Source: Beroe forskalii (Eukaryota > Ctenophora > Nuda > Beroida > Beroidae). From it: a stretch of DNA of 64,000 bases. This document shows, one piece after another, positions 11,111 to 21,314 of this stretch. Each line of letters begins with the position of its first letter. The stretch's first letter is position 1. The translations under genes and the position numbers were made by a program. Under the pieces are notes generated by a model. The model did not search any database, was not told the origin of the DNA, and saw only the letters and a program-made list of their open reading frames with translations. Location: positions 124,001 through 188,000 of the forward strand of contig WFMF01000294.1 of NCBI GenBank assembly GCA_011033025.1. The letters are read 5' to 3'.

Positions 11111-12645
11111 TTAGTTCTGCCACTCTGCCAGTGTGGGCTGAATGATTTTAAATCTAAGTTTTTGATGCAAATTTTTGTGGTGTTTTAGTGATGTTCCATT
11201 TAGCAAATTATCAAATAGTTCGTTTGTACCACTACCTAGTGTGATGAGAAAAATTATTTTTGAGGTACTCGAGTTATACCTCCCAGGTGATGATCCTTAA
11301 TCATATATCGACAGTCCCCATGAGCTCAAAGCTCATGCGTAACGGTGTAGTGGAGATGTCTCATAGAGACTCGCAGCCTTCCTGAGGGATTGGTTGGCAT
11401 GTTTCTCTCAGATCCCCCTTCCTTTTGACTGTATGTTAAATAGCTGTTATCCTACACTGCTTAGGGAGTTTTAGTTATTTTATACTTTTATTCTAAGGAA
11501 AGGAGGAATATACTTTAGACTACGTCTGAGGAGGTAAAACACTTTCAAGCGTCCGACATTCCATGTGTACATGCGAGGTGTTTTACATTTCAACAGTAGG
11601 TACTATCATTGAGTTTTTGATTGCCCTACAGTGTATAGCGTTCTTTGGAGCTTTAGCACTGTAGTTTATAGCTTAAGGTTCTGTATAAGGGTTGCGTTTT
11701 TTGTGTTAATTATTTGCGCATTTTCATGAATTGTTTTGCCCCGTTTTATGCTTTTATGGAAATAAAATCGGTTCATCAGGCTCCGTTATGTAGTACCTCC
11801 GTTTGTCGCTGAGCTCAGTGGAAAATGGGCATTGAGCCCATAACACTCAAAGTTTGAAGAAGGAGGTCATACCAAGAATTAAATCCTAACTCCGAAGGCC
11901 AAGAGGTGATTTTCAATACCCACTGGAAATTTGATTATCTTCCACCACCCCCCCCCCCTGAATCCCCCTTTATACGACAAAAGTTGGTCCTGCAACTTGA
12001 AAAAAAGGTGCAAAAATATGAAACAGCGGCCCCAAGACCCACGTTTCAAATTCAAGGAAACAAAAAACTACAGCACCAAACAAGGTGTTGATAATAAGGG
12101 AGCAAATTACAACAAAAAGTACTGATTACAATCTAAGCAAGGGGCGGAAGTACAATTAAAGCTGCAAGGTCCTGCTGCTGCTGCCGTGGTATATCAAATG
12201 TCAACAGAATCAGAAACGGTATTAAGTTCTATACTAGCAATATGTAAGCGACGATTGCTCGCATATGGTACTCGTGTATAAGTATAAGGTGTTAAAATAA
12301 TGTTATTACTAAAGGTAGAACTTACTAATATTATGTTAGAATGTAAGTAGGAATTTCAGTCAGCAGATCTTTATCGATATTAAGCTGGCATTTAGACCAT
12401 TAGAATCTAGAATCAGGTTGAGTGGGTCATGGGTACCTACCTACAGCATATAAACAGCCCCCCTCCCCTCCCCGCCCCGGGCGAACGCTTAAATAAGCAA
12501 ACATAAAGTAATCTTTGACTCTTTTAATATGTTTTTGACGACTATAACAACCATAACTAGGAACCTAGTTTATGCATGGAATTTGACACTGATCAGTCAT
12601 CAGAAAGTCGGGACATTTGAAAGTTTGAATAGTCTATTCAGATCT
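11111..12645. other. Non-coding stretch, no gene seen
   Basis: AT-rich sequence with a poly-C run near 11,947 and a C-rich patch near 12,460. Short open frames here share no motif with any family I know and lack splice context. Confidence 0.4.
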
Positions 12646-12649
12646 TAGA

Positions 12650-13215
12650 TTATAGACACTAGTCGGTTCCCGTCCTACGGACGGCGAATGATGGCAGCCG
12701 CATGAGCTAATGGCCACATGTCCCTTACAGTGATTTGACCGTGCGAGTTTGGAGGGGAAATTCGAAACTTTAATTTCTGTGAAAAAAGCTTCCACGCCCC
12801 AACGGTAACCAATATTGCCGACAATATTCTCAAAACCTTTACTCATCATAAGCAACTCCATAGAGAAGGAATTTTGAAAAAATTCGAAACTTTGATTTTT
12901 GCGAAAAAAAGGGACTGGCCTCCCACGCCCCTCAGGGTGACCCAATAATTCGGACAAAATTCTCAAAATTAGTATTCATCATAAGGAACTCGATGGCGAA
13001 GGAATTTTGAAAAAATTCGAAAGTTTAATTTTTGCGAAAAAGGGCGTGGCCTACCACGCCCCTCAGGGTATGACCCAATAATTCGGACAAAATTCTCAAA
13101 ATTTTTATTCATCATAAGCAACTCGATGGCGAAGGAATTTTGAAAAAAATTCGAAAGTTTAATTTTTGCGAAAAAAGGGCGTGGCCTCCCACGCCCCTCA
13201 GAATGGCCGAAAAAA
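12650..13215. repeat. Tandem repeat of about 133 bp, roughly four units, with GGGCGTGGCC
   Basis: Units contain TTTTTGCGAAAAAGGGCGTGG, then CCCACGCCCCTCAG, then CAATAATTCGGACAAAATTC and an ATTCATCATAAG segment. The spacing of the GGGCGTGG/GGGACTGG landmark is 131 bp (12,911 to 13,042) and 135 bp (13,042 to 13,177). The minus-strand frames across it only reflect the repeat. Confidence 0.85.
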
Positions 13216-13219
13216 TTTC

Positions 13220-15230
13220 TCATTATTTTTCTGATTTATTATAAAGTTTTTGCAACACGACTAAAAAATAATTTCGTTGCCTACTTGAATTTGCTAACGC
13301 CTGCCAACCACATATATATATTAACAACACGCATTATATATAGTAAGATGATGAGACATGACGCAATTATTTGAGCATTTGCCCCAATCAATAGATAAAT
13401 ATTCAACAAAATTGAACATATTACATAATAAATATTGACTTGCAGTCAAAATCATAGGATACTGATTACTGGGGTACCCTACCTACATATATTACTTTTT
13501 TAAACTCCATGCGGCCAAAATTCTGCCGAATCCCGGCGCAGGTCGAAGGCTTAAGACTATTCTATGGTTAGCAATCACAAGCGCTGTCATTCCAGCCCCC
13601 AAGCGGAATTTTGGTGACATCATATGTATTCTGTACAAAAAAGACACCGGATCTATAGTCCTGGCTGCAGGGCTAAAGATATTTTAAAAGGTAACGTCCG
13701 GTGCTTTAAAAGGAAGCAAGACAGCGATACATATCACAGAAAGACAGAAAACAAACCGTAAAAAATTTAAAAGGTAGGGTCAAAAGCTAGCTGAGACTGA
13801 GAAGAGAGAAGGATTATTTGTCAAAAGTAGATATGACGTGGCCCGACAATAAAGGATAAAAACTAATACCGAGACTACCATAGCCCCAAGGCTATACTGA
13901 TAACAGACTTAATTGACTCTCTTTCAGCTATCAACCTAAACATTTAAATGGTCTTTCACTTCATGACAGTCAGTACCATGAACCAGCTAACTCTAAGCAC
14001 GTGTTTGTACCACCTCACCCAGTTTGAAATCCGAGCTTTGTCCAGAAGCTGACGAAAGCTCAGATTTTATTTCATCACAGCGCATAACTAGCACCTAGTA
14101 ATTGCATACATTTTCTCACTTTATATGCTGCCTTTCGTCTCATAACATTTAAAAAGCTAGATCCTGTTCTGGCACAGGAAAATGTATCCATACGAAGTTA
14201 TATAGTTTTCGTTGCATTGCAGTGGAATTCCATAGGACTAGGAACTGAGCCTGATCTTGCTGGTCTGTTCCTGGTTCCATCGTCCCCCTCTTCTTTTTAG
14301 CAGAAAGTTAATACGATAGATGACTGACTATACCTTCAAGCCTCAAAAGTTCAAAGTATGAAACTCTTATGTTCGATTCGGACTAAACACATTCATCCAT
14401 TTTCTGACTTTCAAGCATGAATAACAACATATCTCGTAATAACTTAACAAATTAACACGAATTATTGGAACCCTATTTTCATCAAATCGAAATTAAATTT
14501 CTGACTTTCTAAGCAAACAAGTCTAAAAGTCTAAACAAACAAGTATTGTAGTATTGTAGTATTCTGAATTCTCTAACTAAGGTTTTATCTTTGTTGAGCG
14601 CTGCCCTCTTCTAAATAATCAAGGTCCTAATTTCATGATTTAACGAAATTCATCAAACAATGAAAGAATGAAGGTCGTACGCGGGACGCGCAAAGCGATT
14701 ATGAAACATTCGGAAATGGCTGATCTTGAATTTTGGCACGTGCATTTCAGCGCGCGCAAGATAATAAAATTGGTCATGTGTTCATGCGCGCGCGTTTGCA
14801 TCCATGATTCATTGTTGTTAATTTCCTTGAGTGACGCCAATAGTTTGTGCGACGTGTCTGAAAATATTCGGTGACAAAGAGTTCGACTTGCGCAAATCGG
14901 AAATTTAATTCCAGTTTTGATTAGAAAATGATCGTGGATTGCTTTAGGTTATTTAGATAGTAAATTATCATAGTACGCATATTTAATTGCGAAATTGACG
15001 CGAATTAGACCCAAAAGAAAGAGACTACTCGAATATCCGAATCATCGTTTAAATAGTCTTAAGACTTTAAGACAGAGTATTGTTAGTCCATTCTCTTCCT
15101 CTTCCGCGGCTCTTCCTCCTTATTGTCAAGCATAGTAGATACTCCTCGATTATCCGTCATCTATTTGTGGAGGAGAAATGTCAGTCCTATTTCATTTAAT
15201 CTCTTCCTCCAAAGAATCCAAGGTCTTTAA
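13220..15230. other. Non-coding stretch before the hydrolase gene
   Basis: No exon recognised. Contains a TATATATA run near 13,310 and alternating CGCG-rich bits at 14,690-14,800. The 3' untranslated region of the hydrolase probably occupies the last few hundred bases; a variant ATTAAA signal lies on the minus strand at 15195-15200. Confidence 0.4.
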
Positions 15231-15234
15231 CACT

Positions 15235-16338
15235 TTACTTGCGGAGGTACTCCTCTATAATCTTCTCCACCGCTCCCCCAAACACCTCTCCCGTCCTGAA
15301 GTCCGGGAACAGCATGGTCTCATGTCTTGCCCCCGGGAACACCACGAACTCCAGCAGTCGTCCTGCCTCCCGCAGCCTCCCCGCCATCCTGGCGTTCTCC
15401 GTCAGGAACATGTCGAACTCTCCTTCCAGCATCACAGTGGGCGGGAAGTGAGCGAGGATCTCGTCGCTGCACTTCCCCGGGAAGAGCATGGGGTCGTGGC
15501 GCTGCTTTGCCAGATCCGCCGCTACCTGGCGCCAAGTCGCCCGGATAATGGTGGCGGAGTTGCGCTCCTGCGCCGTCATGGCGAGGGGGTCGGAGAAGCT
15601 GTAGTCGGAGACCATGGCGATGCTGGTGAGCAAGAGCTTGACTCTGTGCGCCTGCTCGCAGTGCGCCATCATGGCGGCCGCCCCCAGCGCCACATATCCA
15701 CCCCCACTCTCCCCAAACACACAGATCCGGTCCTTGTCCACGCCCAGCTCTGCAGCATGCTCAGAGACGAACATGATGGCTTCGTAGAGGTCCATCACGT
15801 TGTTAGGGCACTGTGTCTCCGGAGCTATCCGGTAGTCGACATTAAACACCACCACGTTACAGGACACAGCCAGGTGGTCCAGGAAGGGCTTACTGTCCGC
15901 AGCAGACCCTGAGATGCAGCCCCCTCCGTGCGCGTAGACCACCACAGGATTCCCCTTCTTCCCCACCAGAGGTAGAGGGGTGTACACTTCCACCAAGACA
16001 TCATGCAGCCCTGCGTGCGTGGTAGGTACCCGGAACTCCGTCCTCTCGATCTGTTCTGCAGCAGCACTCAGCACAGGATGGTGCTTGATCATGGCAGACA
16101 TGCCGGCGTTGTTTGCCCGGGTTATCTCCACAAACTGGCGCCCGGAGGCCTCATCCTCCTGGACAGAGAGTTCCAGAAGCTTCTTCCAGATCTCAAGAGG
16201 AGGGCCGTTCTGTTGGATCTGATCCAGCATCGCGTTGATCCCTGCCACTTGGCCCTCTGCCAAGCCTTTGAGGGGGAAGTTGAAGAGGTTCTTAGAATCT
16301 ACTCGAGTCATGATGTAGTCCTGAGAGGGGAGGGTCAT
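15235..16338 (-). CDS. Alpha/beta hydrolase of the HSL / arylacetamide-deacetylase type
   Basis: An intronless 367-residue protein that should hydrolyse carboxylic or acyl esters. All catalytic landmarks of the hormone-sensitive-lipase branch are present: HGGG oxyanion loop at 137-140 (VVVYAHGGGCISGS), nucleophile Ser211 in GESGG (209-213), Asp309 in LEGEFDMF and His339 in GARHET, in the expected order and spacing. DYRIAPE (168-174) is another family motif. No signal peptide or anchor is evident, so it is probably cytosolic, unlike vertebrate AADAC, which has an N-terminal membrane anchor. The start is the first ATG of the frame; Met10 is an alternative. It is divergently oriented to the sulfotransferase gene with 1.39 kb between the two start codons. 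The substrate is unknown. Confidence 0.9.
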   Translation of the reverse strand: MTLPSQDYIMTRVDSKNLFNFPLKGLAEGQVAGINAMLDQIQQNGPPLEIWKKLLELSVQEDEASGRQFVEITRANNAGMSAMIKHHPVLSAAAEQIERTEFRVPTTHAGLHDVLVEVYTPLPLVGKKGNPVVVYAHGGGCISGSAADSKPFLDHLAVSCNVVVFNVDYRIAPETQCPNNVMDLYEAIMFVSEHAAELGVDKDRICVFGESGGGYVALGAAAMMAHCEQAHRVKLLLTSIAMVSDYSFSDPLAMTAQERNSATIIRATWRQVAADLAKQRHDPMLFPGKCSDEILAHFPPTVMLEGEFDMFLTENARMAGRLREAGRLLEFVVFPGARHETMLFPDFRTGEVFGGAVEKIIEEYLRK

Positions 16339-16934
16339 AAAATGGGGGTTTGGTAGAACTAGAACTGAAGATTAAAAGTCGGAGCAAATGAAACTTTTTT
16401 AGGAGAAGGAGGACGATTCAGTTGTCCCTATAAGTTGAGAACTTAGGGTGTATGTCTATGATTATCATATCAAGAGATGAAAACTCAAAAAAGATTGGAG
16501 GGATGCAAAATTGCAAAAAACTGATCTTGTTATGATACGACAAATTGGCAAGTTATGAAATGCTGTAAGATTTTTGTATCAGCCAAGCACTTAAATAGCA
16601 TTAAACTTAATCAATTGGGCATCATATTCATATCAAAGTCTTATGTGATAAGAGTTTAACAAGGTAACGATTTAATTTAATAATTGGTTTTCCTGTTAAT
16701 TTAAAGATCGGATATCAATTTATTAACGATTTAATCGTTCATTAATTGACAAAGGATTATCATATTCTGCACTGGAGTACTTGACAATTTGAGAGAATTC
16801 TAGAATCTTCTGTACATGCTGCAGGTGCAAAGTCCATGAGATAAAACCCAATTCTCTCCCCCCTCCATTACAATTCTGAAAGGTTGCTGGAATTCCACTT
16901 CATTTCTGGTTTTCTGGCAATATTCGGTGAAATC

Positions 16935-17125
16935 GGGGAACGGACATTTCATCTCAGGACACTTCATCTCAGGACACTTTATCTCGCAATATGTCAGCTC
17001 AACGCAAAGGTAAGGGTGTGGGTTAGGGTCGGGGTTAGGGTTAGGGTTAGGGTCTGGGTTAGGGTTTGGACAGGGAGATGAAGTGTCCTGAGATGAAATG
17101 TCGTGAGATGTGATGTCGCCCACCC
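16935..17125. repeat. Telomere-like GGGTTAGGGT tract flanked by inverted CATCTCAGGACACTTC motifs
   Basis: Repeats of CATTTCATCTCAGGACACTT (16,947-16,985) face inverted GAAGTGTCCTGAGATGAAAT (17,080-17,100). Between them lies a GGGTTAGGG-type tract at about 17,009-17,068. The same arrangement recurs in part inside the sulfotransferase intron (18,750-18,842). It looks like a small dispersed element, sitting in the shared upstream region of the hydrolase and sulfotransferase genes. Confidence 0.6.
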
Positions 17126-17624
17126 CTGAAATCTACTACTATTCTCACTAGTCACTTGAAAACTTTATGATGGAAATGTGATTGAAATAGGGATTATTCT
17201 CCAAGTCTTATAAATATGGGTGTATAATACCTATCATATTCGATTTTAATTTACTCCTGCTTTTATAGCATAATTTAGCGAGCTCAGGTAAATGCAATGT
17301 ATTTCTGTATTCGTCACCTTGTATTGCTCATACTCATAGTGTTTGAGGTTGTACATATTATAGAAGTAGCTGTTGACACATTAGAGCTTTTGGTTAGCTG
17401 TACGTAGCTACTGTAGAATGAAGGTCCACAAACGAAAAGCTGTATGTGCTTGTGTAATGTGTATAGTATTCGAAGATTTAGTTGACGATTTTACCAATTT
17501 TGTTGGTCTTTCTCGAGCATCAGCCATGATATCGAATAAAATTTATTAAAACGCTTTTTTTAATTCAATTGACGAATATAGGAATTTTTACTTATAACTA
17601 AATTGACAATTTAACCTTTTCCAG

Positions 17625-17638
17625 GATGCCATGACAAC
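17625..17638 (+). promoter_or_regulatory. X-box-like motif upstream of the sulfotransferase
   Basis: GATGCCATGACAAC lies 88 bp upstream of the ATG. It matches the RFX-family X-box (GTTGCCATGRCAAC) except at one left-half position. RFX factors drive ciliary and other genes in animals. Regulation here is inference from one motif. Confidence 0.3.
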
Positions 17639-17725
17639 GGGTTTTCATTGTCAATGTGATACCTAACCACGACAAGGCAGTGCCCCGAGACCTAGCTGAG
17701 ACCCATATTATAAATCCCTGCTGTC

Positions 17726-19977
17726 ATGATTCCAATAAAACCCAAACAATTGAAGTATTTTGGGGTGACTGCGCTGTCTCTCACTCTGATATTCGTACTT
17801 CACTACATCACCCAGACACCTGTCTCATCAGAAACATCCTTTGTCTCCTCACATGGGTCTCCAGAAGACTTTCAAGCAACTTCAGAGGACCTTGCCTCTA
17901 CTCCTGAAGACATTGTCTCTACTCCTGAAGACAGTGACACCCCATCTTCACATGAGGACAACCATGAATCATCAGAGGGTGAGGTAGAAGCATCTAAGGA
18001 AGCATCAGATAGTAAAGAGGAGATAGAGGCATCTCAGGAAACATCAGATAGTAAACAGGTAGCGGCATCTCAGGATAGCGGTGCAGAGGAAGGTTCTTTC
18101 CAGACTAAACAGAACCTGATGTTCGTGAAGACACACAAGTGTGGCACCTCCACTCTGGTTAACGTGTTCTACCTGTTAGGTGTCAGGAGGAGACTTAACT
18201 TCGTCATCAACCCTTACACTCACAAAGTCAACGTTAATGGGTAATTAGGGTTGAGATTCAAACCTTTTATTGGTATTTCGAAGCATTTAAACCTTTTATC
18301 CGTAAAACATTTTAGTCCTGAACTCAGAATTTAGGAACTAAACTCACTGACGAATCCCTCAATTCAGTTTACATAATTGTGTAAACTGAAATCGATGAGA
18401 ACGTCAGAGGGTTCTACTTCTATTTCTAATTTACTCTCCAACTGTTACAATCCCCCTGTTAAACACTTCCCCCTCAGAAGACTGCTCCCACCGCGGCCAG
18501 GGGGTCAGTACAACATCCAGTGTCAGCACGGAACCTTCCGTCCGGGCAAAGAGCATGAGATCCTCCCCAAGGAAACGTCCCTTTACGTCACCATCCTGCG
18601 CTCACCCGTCAGCCACTTCACCTCGGCTTTCAACTTCTTCGGGGCGGCCAATATGATGAAGAAGGTGGTGCATATTGTGACGAAAAAATTCCTCCGAGAT
18701 TGCAATTTTAATGTAATCCATATTCCATGGACAGAGGGGGGTGGGGGTACGACATTCATCTCGCGAATTTCATCTCAGGTTACTTCATCTCCGGCTCCCT
18801 GTCCTGACCCTAACTTTAACCCTAACCCACCATTGGCACACTGACCAGTATGTCAGTATATTAGTCAGTAAACCTCCCCACTTCATTTCAGAAATACGGA
18901 GAGCAGGAGCTTGATGTTCTGGTGGGGAAGTACCTCTCCGAAAGAGAAGAACCCGACAAACCGCCCGTCATAAACATGGAAGTGAACTCTGCTGCAAGGG
19001 ATCTGGGGTACAAAACCTTTGCCCAAGCGCTGCCATCGTAAGTAGTCTGCCAATAAATCTTACAATATAAGCAATTTTCAAATTAAGTCACTCGGCTGCC
19101 GATCAACATGAAATCGATTTTTCGGCACTTTCTCCGCGTAGTATACAGTTCTGGAAATTTCTGAAAATTGCAAGATCGATTTTTCGTGTCAAAAATTATC
19201 GAAAATAGCCAAAGTGTGCTGATTCACAGCACATCAGCACATGATATTTATATAATCCGGAATTTAACCTATTGTTTGAAAGTTTGAATGAAACTTTTAT
19301 TTTGAAAATGAAATCAATTTATCCGTTTTTTAACTTCCTGGAGAACGTATAGTATCCTCGCGTTCAATGTGACATTTCACTATTTCAGGGACATGAGTCT
19401 TGAGGATAAGATAAGCTCCTTCGTCTCTCACATCGACAAGGAGCTAGACTACGTCATGATCACCGAACGCATGGACGAGTCTCTGGTTATTCTAAAGGAG
19501 TACTTGGGCTGGGAGCTCTCAGACCTGTTCTACCTCAACAGAATGGTGAGCAGCAAGCCTAAAGCGGTGCTGTCAGAGCAAACACAGCACCGGGTGTTGG
19601 AGATAGACGCCATTGATAGGCAGTTGTACGAGCACTTTAACCGGACTTTTGAGCAGCATATCGAGAGGGTTGGGAGGGAAAAGGTGCAGATTCTGGTGGA
19701 GGAGTTCAGGAGAATGAGGAATGAATTCGAGGACAAATGCTTTGATAAGACAAGAGAAGTACAACGTGGGCCGTATGGGTCCGCATCGTGGGCATTGAGT
19801 GACTACGGGGAAAATAAAAACCAGGCATGTTCATTCCTTCAAGAGGGAGATGTGCTTCTTACCACTGCCATAACGGACCTTCAGATATCATACGATTATA
19901 AGAACATAAACGCGTGTAAAAGTGCGGGTAATTGCATCATGCAAGCCACGATAAGACAAAATTCAGCAGGATTATGA
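17726..19977 (+). CDS. Galactose 3-O-sulfotransferase-like Golgi enzyme (Gal3ST family)
   Basis: Four exons: 17726-18240, 18478-18664, 18892-19037 and 19389-19977. They join in phase to 478 residues plus stop. The protein is a type II membrane protein: cytosolic MIPIKPKQLK, a hydrophobic anchor at about 12-28, then a Ser/Glu/Asp-rich stem (about 40-127). The PAPS 5'-phosphosulfate loop is FVKTHKCGTST (134-143); a KTHK-start loop is typical of Gal3ST and heparan 2-O sulfotransferases. The 3'-phosphate loop is TILRSPVSHFTSAF (210-223). Family role: transfer of sulfate from PAPS to galactose residues of glycolipids or glycans in the Golgi lumen. QYNIQCQH before the second loop supports Gal3ST. 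The intron-2 donor (GTGGTG) is weak. A polyadenylation signal lies 264 nt past the stop. Confidence 0.9.
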
Positions 19978-20240
19978 TAATAACAGGATAACGTGATGTA
20001 GAATGTATAAACTATTTTTTAATTGAAAATTCTAATTTATTTATTTCATATCATCACGAAATTAATCATATGTTTAGCTTCATTATTATGACAATTTCAC
20101 GATTGCTTTGTGATTATATGAAGTCTATCCTTGACTACGCCATGATTTCAACTTAACAAGAATCAAAAATGTTGACCCAGAATTCTGTTTGAAAATGTTC
20201 AGAACAATTGGAAATTATTTCCTTGTGTTTGAGAATAGAA

Positions 20241-20246
20241 AATAAA
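20241..20246 (+). terminator. AATAAA polyadenylation signal for the sulfotransferase
   Basis: Canonical AATAAA on the coding strand 264 nt after the stop codon; plausible length for a 3' untranslated region. No GT-rich downstream element checked. Confidence 0.45.
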
Positions 20247-20259
20247 CTTGGAAGCTCAA

Positions 20260-21310
20260 AGCTCTAAAAAAGATGATCATAATGCACCGCAGCATATGCG
20301 ACCATAATAGAAAATTGCGGGTGGCTTTTGATACGGATCAAAGTAGATCATTTAATTTGAATGTGGTAGCCGCAGCCGCCACAAGCCACAATAAATCAAA
20401 TACTGATCATGAAGCATAATTCATGTCACGCAACAATCACAGGCAGTTGTACGTCATCAACCTACCATTTTAAGACATGAACCTGACGTCATTCTACTAT
20501 AGGTCTTTGTTTCGAGCAAGGGATACAGATGCGAGTTATTTCCAACTAGACAGTGGTATTTAAATTTTAATTGATGCATAAAATTTATATTCATAAATAT
20601 AAATGTTTTGAGATTTTGATTAAATTTCTATTGCACCGCCGCTTCTGAAATTCTTAAATCACGTTTATTTCAAGCATCGACCTTTAATCTTTACCTGCAC
20701 CTTCATCAGGATTGTTGTTATTCTATTTCCAAGAAAATTTAAACTTTTTAAAGAACTAATTAATATCAAATCGTGATTGAAGTTATAATTAAATGCATAA
20801 ACAATAACAGCATACCGACCAAGACATTCTCTCTGAGAGATAATCACACCAGACATTAGCTTTTATCAAAAGCTAAAACTACAATCTCACGAAATTCAAA
20901 TAATTACATTTTACTACGGCGCCTATCTTTCGCAATCTCAATTTCAAGTTCGATCTTTCCCGAAATACCTGGACTGAAGGTCGCTTAACGTGTTTGAATT
21001 TAACATTACAGCTTTCAAACCTAAACTTTTAAAGTGTTAACTTCAAATGAGCTACTTTGAATAGCGCACACAACTGATAAAATTCAATCTGAAATTATCA
21101 AACCATTCTTATTTTATTGGGCACTGTTTGGAGCAAGACATTCAGAATTCAGATATTCATGTACCCCTAATCTTGCTACTCTAACGATCTTGATGAACCA
21201 ACTACAAATTTCCTTACTTGTTACTTTATCTGATAGATCAACGACACCTGAATAAGAATTGACATCTGTTGAGGGGCTAAAACAACCTTCACCTATCACT
21301 CGAGCATGAG
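20260..21310. other. Intergenic, no gene seen
   Basis: AT-rich sequence between two convergent genes. A short stretch near 21,280 (minus strand GAAGGTTGTTTTAGCCCC) resembles one near 25,665 (GAAGGGTTGTTTTACCCC), suggesting a dispersed repeat, not an exon. Confidence 0.4.
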
Positions 21311-21314
21311 CAAG

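Noticed and set aside
15178-16356. Plus-strand frames of up to 244 codons across the hydrolase gene
   Set aside because: Antisense shadows of a gene with all catalytic motifs on the minus strand.
17009-17068. GGGTTAGGG tract as a chromosome end
   Set aside because: Short, degenerate and flanked on both sides by genes; an interstitial tract.
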